A DNA stretch of 18,873 nucleotides from GCA-2731375 sp964590195 (GTDB taxonomy: Bacteria; Pseudomonadota; Alphaproteobacteria; GCA-2731375). A model generated the notes under the pieces. It searched no databases, was not told where the DNA came from, and worked only from the letters and a program-made list of their open reading frames with translations. Location of the stretch: positions 1 to 18,873 of the forward strand of contig CAZPWJ010000091.1 of the NCBI GenBank assembly GCA_964590195.1, read 5' to 3'. Positions 15,046 to 18,873 of this stretch are shown here, in pieces (position 1 is the first letter of the stretch; every line of letters begins with the position of its first letter). A program made the translations under genes and the position numbers.

Positions 15046-17262
15046 TCAATTCAATATTTCCGCAATCGTGGCGGCCATTTCCGCCTTGCTGTAGGGCTTG
15101 TAGAGCACGGCGGCGTCGTGATCCAACTGACCCGCTTCGGAACCGATCTCCGCGCTGTAACCGGTCGTGTAAAGCACCCTCAGGTCCGGCCGCTGTTGCT
15201 GTAGTTGACGCGCTAGATCAAGGCCGCTCAATCCGCCGGGCATCACGATATCCGTGAACAATAGATCGATCCGCGGCACGTCGGCGGCGATCGCCAAGGC
15301 CTTGACGCCGTCATCGGCCTCGATCACGCCATAACCAAGGCTGGATAGTTGGCCGGCCAGAGACCCCCGGACATCGGCATCGTCCTCAACCAACAAGATC
15401 ATGCAGGCGTCGGGCAATAGGGTGTCGGAAATCCTCTGTTTGTAAGCTGCCGCCGCATCCTCGGTTTGCCCAAGTCGTGGCAGGTAAAGACGGATGGTCG
15501 TGCCCAGCCCCACTTCGCTTTCGATTTCAGCGAAGCCGCCTGATTGCTGGGCAAAGCCATAGACCATGCTGAGGCCAAGGCCGGTGCCCTCGCCGACATC
15601 CTTGGTGGTGAAAAACGGCTCGAACGCGTGGCTGATGTCGTCCTCCGTCATACCACAGCCGCTGTCGGCCACGTCCAGCCTGATGTACTCTCCCGGGCTT
15701 GCCTCTTCATGGCGTGCCGCTTCCGCCTCATCAATCCGTACATTGGCGGCGGACAGGGTAATGGTGCCGCCCGAGGGCATGGCGTCACGGGCGTTCAGCG
15801 CCAGGTTAAGCAGGGCATTTTCCAATTGGCCCGGATCGGCTTCCGCCGTCCAGAGATCAACCGCCGGCTCGACGACAATACGGATTGTTTCTCCCAGGGT
15901 CCGCGCCAACATGTCCTGCATATCCGCCAGTACGTTCTCGACGTTTACTGCCCTGGACGTCAGGGGTTGCCGCCGCGAAAAGGACAACAGTCGGCTGGTC
16001 AGCTCCGCACCGCGGCCCACATTGCGGTTGATCGCCTTAAAGCTGCGCAGGGTTGTGGCGCTGGGCGGCATCTTAGTCTCCAGCAAATCGACATTGCCGG
16101 CTACGACTTGCAGCAAATTGTTGAACTCATGGGCGATACCTCCAGTCAACTGGCCAACGGCCTCCATCTTTTGCGATTGCCGCAGGCGAGCCTCCAGTGC
16201 ATGGCGCTGGGTGACATCGATACCAAGTCCGAAAAACCCCAAGACCGTGCCGTCGTCGGCGAGGTTGGGCACATATGAAAACTCTATCTCCCGCGTCTGG
16301 TGGTCGGGAAAAATAAGCTGCGTCTCGAATTCCTGGGGAGTCCCCGACAACACCGTTTCGATGTGTGGGCGCAATTTTTCATAGGCCGCCGCGCCCAGTA
16401 TTTCGGCTACTGTCCGGCCGATGATTTCAGAGGATGGCCGATCGAGCCATTCCTCGGCGACCTTGTTGATGTAAAGATAACGCTGTTCAGCGCTAATATG
16501 CACCATGGGAGCGGGCAGGGAATTAGTAACGACGCGAAGTTCCTGCTCCCGTTCACGAATCGACCTATGGGACGAGGCCAAATCAGCTTGCATATCCTGC
16601 AAGGCAATTCTGATCGCATCGATTTCGTCGGGCGATTGCCGCGCGCCCACGGTCTCGTCCGGGTACCCGCCAACGGCTGAATATTCGAGATTTAGGCGCT
16701 TGATCATGCTTGAAAGCTGGTTCAGCCGTTGCGTCACCATGCGATGAAACAAGAGGAAAACAAAGCCGACGACGAGGAATGTCTTCACCGCGTTGCCAAC
16801 GAAAACTACGGTAAGGTCCTGCCAAAGACGTTGATGAATCGATGACAGGCTGGCAACGGCAACCAATGTCCCGATCGTCAAGGTTTCTCCACGGTAGCTG
16901 ATCTGCATGGGATATTCGGCTGACAGGGTTTTTTCCGATTTGGCTTGCCCAACGGACCACTTTGTCTCGTTGCCGATGCGGATCGAAACCACTTCCATAT
17001 CGGGCAATGTAGCCATGCCGGAGAGCAAAATATGGATCTGCTCTTCATCGAACGTCCACATACTATTGGTCAAGCCGCTCAAATAACTTGTTTCGACCAG
17101 CGAGAAGCTATTTTCAATATCTTCGACGCCGCGCCGATAGTCCATGAACAGTTGAAACGCCGTCAGGATTGCGGTGATAAAAGAGCTGGCAAGCACCAGG
17201 GCCAGGATCAGCCGCTTGGCAAGAATGCTCTTCGGAATAATATCGTTCGCCGCTCTCGACAT
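15046..17262 (-). CDS. Hybrid sensor histidine kinase with PAS and receiver domains
   Basis: ATG at 17262 is preceded by ggaagag at good spacing; the ATG at 17280 has none. Numbering here starts at 17280 (744 residues). In order: TM1 (23-46); an extracytoplasmic sensor (about 50-155) with NSMWTFDEEQIHILLSGMA; TM2 (158-178); a HAMP-like linker (180-240); a PAS domain (245-360) ending FFGLGIDVTQRH. HisKA follows with GGIAHEFNNLL and phospho-acceptor His384; then HATPase with NALLNLALNARDA, DVADSGCGM, FEPFFTTK and GEGTGLGLSM; and a C-terminal receiver (626-744) with VEDDAD, FTDIVMPGG (Asp677) and the Lys of YKPY. All phosphorelay residues are present. No separate response regulator is nearby, so output partners must lie elsewhere. 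It converges with the binding protein at 14214-15029, which may supply its signal. Confidence 0.93.
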   Translation of the reverse strand: MSRAANDIIPKSILAKRLILALVLASSFITAILTAFQLFMDYRRGVEDIENSFSLVETSYLSGLTNSMWTFDEEQIHILLSGMATLPDMEVVSIRIGNETKWSVGQAKSEKTLSAEYPMQISYRGETLTIGTLVAVASLSSIHQRLWQDLTVVFVGNAVKTFLVVGFVFLLFHRMVTQRLNQLSSMIKRLNLEYSAVGGYPDETVGARQSPDEIDAIRIALQDMQADLASSHRSIREREQELRVVTNSLPAPMVHISAEQRYLYINKVAEEWLDRPSSEIIGRTVAEILGAAAYEKLRPHIETVLSGTPQEFETQLIFPDHQTREIEFSYVPNLADDGTVLGFFGLGIDVTQRHALEARLRQSQKMEAVGQLTGGIAHEFNNLLQVVAGNVDLLETKMPPSATTLRSFKAINRNVGRGAELTSRLLSFSRRQPLTSRAVNVENVLADMQDMLARTLGETIRIVVEPAVDLWTAEADPGQLENALLNLALNARDAMPSGGTITLSAANVRIDEAEAARHEEASPGEYIRLDVADSGCGMTEDDISHAFEPFFTTKDVGEGTGLGLSMVYGFAQQSGGFAEIESEVGLGTTIRLYLPRLGQTEDAAAAYKQRISDTLLPDACMILLVEDDADVRGSLAGQLSSLGYGVIEADDGVKALAIAADVPRIDLLFTDIVMPGGLSGLDLARQLQQQRPDLRVLYTTGYSAEIGSEAGQLDHDAAVLYKPYSKAEMAATIAEILN

Positions 17263-17611
17263 GCGCGAATACTCTTCCATGGATCGATTATTTGTCCGCT
17301 TGGATGTCCTTGGCCCGTCTGCCTTATGGTGCTGGTCCGACGTCTCTAACTAGGTCGTTTTGTGTCATGGTCGAATTAATTGGCAAAACTCATCACGTGC
17401 AAAGGCGAATGAAGCAGCCAGCGGGGTAGGCAGCATTCAAACACCAATGGATGGATACTAAGTTAGAAGAATGTGCAACACAATTGACAGGGGAAGCCCC
17501 AAAAACAGTTACCAAGGCAGATCGTCTAAACGTCCTGAACAACCGATCACATCAGCGGAGTAGGGGCTTTTGCCAATAACTTGCACGTTGGCATTACCAT
17601 CCCGCCAAGCC
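17263..17611. other. Intergenic region upstream of the kinase, no gene seen
   Basis: About 350 bases hold no convincing frame on either strand. It should contain the kinase promoter, reading leftward, but I see only weak boxes (such as TTCGAC and TAGTTA at 17-base spacing on the minus strand). Inverted arms tgccaa/ttggca at 17571-17593 lie 19 bases past the GtrA stop and may end that transcript, without a T-run. The stretch is A+T-richer than the kinase gene. Confidence 0.4.
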
Positions 17612-17998
17612 TTAATTGAACAACACGGCTTTCCGCAGGGCGAAATTGAAAAGGAAACTCATGCCTGCCGAAATTAGTTTGGCCGGCAACAGCGACCAGA
17701 TCAGTATTTCCATACAGACCCACATCGAGGCCTCATTGACGCCCAGTCCGAAGACGCCAATCAGAACGAAGATAAGATATTCGAGCGGCTTGCTATCCAA
17801 CCGCCGCGTCGCAAATACCCAATTGGTGGATACCAGATATGCAACGATGCTTCCCGAAACAAAGGAAATTGCATTTGCCGCCAGATAGTGGATGCCGAAT
17901 ATCTGGGTCAGCAGTAACAGAAGCCCGACATCGACCAGCAAAGCAAGCAGGCTGGCAATAAGATATCTAAATAACTCGGCAGATTTTGCAACCGCCAC
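17612..17998 (-). CDS. GtrA-family small membrane protein
   Basis: The 128-residue protein has four hydrophobic helices (about 10-30, 39-58, 73-95 and 101-122). GtrA-type features are FRYLIASLLALLVDVGLLLL near the N-terminus, ANAISFVSGSIVAYLVSTNW with the conserved Asn-Trp and VF after it, and a late FLFNFALRKAVLF. GtrA proteins are thought to help move lipid-linked sugars across the inner membrane for surface polysaccharide glycosylation. The start is GTG at 17998, with aaaggga at 9 bases spacing. It follows the glycosyltransferase fragment by 105 bases on the same strand, a common pairing. Confidence 0.87.
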   Translation of the reverse strand: MAVAKSAELFRYLIASLLALLVDVGLLLLLTQIFGIHYLAANAISFVSGSIVAYLVSTNWVFATRRLDSKPLEYLIFVLIGVFGLGVNEASMWVCMEILIWSLLPAKLISAGMSFLFNFALRKAVLFN

Positions 17999-18103
17999 GA
18001 TCCGTTGTCCCTTTAGATTTGGTTTTGGCCAGCTTTTCTTTTTTGGTGGCGTGAATTCCCCGTGCTCACGACTTGAGAGTTGAACGGGATGAGGGAGGCG
18101 GTA

Positions 18104-18826
18104 TCATGAGCAGATATTGGCCATGTCAAGTTCGGCGGTCAGAATTGCCGGATTAGGCGATAGCACATCAAGCCTGGCTACGGATCCCCTATATTTCATG
18201 AGAGTCTTACCCTTTACCAGCTGGCGCACGAGCCATTGATGACTGGCTAGTTTTTTCTTATTGGCGTTCTTGTTCTTGGCGAAAAACACCTTCACTCGCT
18301 CAGGCGCGAGGACAAGGCTACGTTGGCGCGGAATCTTGCAAGCTTGAATATCGTTCATGGCGACGACCCGATGGGGTGCGTCAATTTTCCTCAAATCATT
18401 GGCATGAATGCGTAATTCCTTAGCAATCAGCACTATTGGTATGCGGCCTTCGCGCGCGCGCTTTCCTGCGTCAATGCTTGCCAGCGTCCGGGTTTCTTTC
18501 TTACCGGCATTTTGCCACGCATCCTGCGCCGCGACGTAGGCACTTGGTGCAATTGCCAAAACAGCTACCACCAGCGCAATCCACGGTAGACGCTCTTTCC
18601 ATACCTCAGCCCGTTGCGGCACGAATTGCCGTGCCTTTCCTAGACCGAGATATAGCATATAGATGCCCATGGACGATAAAATCGCAATAAAAGGATAAAG
18701 GATTAGAAGATTTCGATGGTAATTGACTTTGGTTCCTAAGAAAAAAAACAAATAAGCCGCTGCCGATAAGTAGGCGATAATTCGAATTGGCTTAAAAAAT
18801 AGATAGACTACACCAATAAAACGTGC
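18104..18826 (-). pseudogene. C-terminal part of a PMT/ArnT-type membrane glycosyltransferase, start missing
   Basis: A minus-strand frame of about 240 codons opens right after a TAG that lies inside the end repeat (18822-18870) and ends at 18104. No plausible start or ribosome binding site precedes it. It starts as membrane-helix sequence (RFIGVVYLFFKPIRIIAYL), then FFFLGTKVNYHRNLLILYPF, ILSSMGIYML and a further helix LPWIALVVAVLAIAP (residues about 54-71 from the TTG at 18751). A soluble tail follows. The YHRNLLILYPF segment resembles the last membrane segments of GT39/PMT-2 glycosyltransferases, which use polyprenyl-phosphate sugars and are often next to GtrA. Several hundred N-terminal residues, including the catalytic loops, are absent. 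I read it as a gene cut by an insertion at about 18822. Confidence 0.6.
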
Positions 18827-18870
18827 CTATCCGGTTGACGCAGACACCCGCTACATCTAGTATCTGTCCA
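18822..18870. repeat. Right copy of inverted end repeat (putative insertion-sequence end)
   Basis: This is the reverse-complement partner of 1-49. Read toward the right edge it begins cgtgcctatccggttgacg and continues cagacaccc. Identity with the left copy ends exactly at 18822, where the glycosyltransferase frame begins. In that frame the repeat contains several stops, so it is not part of the gene. As on the left, the element would extend out of the window. Confidence 0.6.
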
Positions 18871-18873
18871 TTA

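Noticed and set aside
15036..15052. Short tandem aattc-type microrepeat at the convergent gene ends
   Set aside because: Only three short units, partly inside the kinase stop region; no sign of function.
15544..16384. Long plus-strand frames opposite the kinase
   Set aside because: Shadows of the histidine kinase, which has all expected catalytic motifs on the minus strand.
1..18870. The whole window as one composite transposon bounded by the inverted repeats
   Set aside because: It carries a conserved sec operon, no transposase is seen inside, and both repeats cut genes that appear to continue outward into element sequence. Separate IS copies or a contig break are simpler.
1..18873. CRISPR arrays, tRNA, rRNA, prophage or toxin-antitoxin modules
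   Set aside because: No regular repeat-spacer pattern, cloverleaf, phage gene or recognisable toxin/antitoxin pair was seen on either strand.

Overview
This 18.9-kb window most likely comes from an alphaproteobacterial chromosome, possibly Rhodospirillales-like. The reasons are the gene order yajC-secD-secF-Mth938-domain gene, a G+C-rich central part with alphaproteobacterial-looking proteins, and AGGA/GGAG-type ribosome binding sites. There are no rRNA or tRNA genes, no CRISPR array and no intact transposase. This organism call is an inference from gene content, not a database match.

Layout. (1) At the left edge (1-1140), a two-gene minus-strand unit encodes an exported protein and a one-pass membrane protein, both unrecognised. 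The exported one is cut off by the window edge. A perfect 18-bp palindrome lies between the unit's candidate -10 box and its first gene. (2) 1437-5873 (+) is the Sec accessory operon yajC-secD-secF, then an Mth938-like gene, then a DMT/EamA transporter. (3) 5901-8834 (-) holds two exported hydrolase-type proteins: a dienelactone-hydrolase-like enzyme and a DUF3604 (PHP-like) protein. (4) 9019-12291 (-) is a tight four-gene unit: enolase-superfamily enzyme, ketopantoate-reductase-like enzyme, TfoX-N-domain protein and alpha/beta hydrolase. (5) 12440-14134 (+) is a FadD-like acyl-CoA ligase, divergent from that unit. (6) 14214-15029 (+) is an exported family-3 solute-binding protein, which converges with a hybrid sensor histidine kinase (15046-17262, -). 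(7) 17612-18826 (-) holds a GtrA-family membrane protein and the C-terminal part of a PMT/ArnT-type membrane glycosyltransferase that lacks its start.

The most striking structural feature is at the edges. Positions 1-49 and 18822-18870 are inverted copies of one another, with 27 of 28 bases identical in the inner part. In both places the repeat meets a damaged gene. The left gene runs into it without a normal end, and the right gene's frame is closed by a stop inside it. The simplest reading is that both edges are ends of copies of one insertion sequence that broke a gene at each side, and probably also broke the assembly.

How the genes work together. The sec operon supplies membrane protein-export functions and is the conserved anchor. 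The rest is accessory metabolism and sensing: a probable hydroxy-/keto-acid catabolic unit, acyl-CoA activation, a possible binding-protein/kinase sensory pair, and cell-surface glycosylation. Nothing here clearly amounts to a defence or otherwise new system. The best leads for novelty are the left-edge exported/membrane pair with its palindrome, and the enolase/PanE-like unit, whose enzymes lack family-typical residues.
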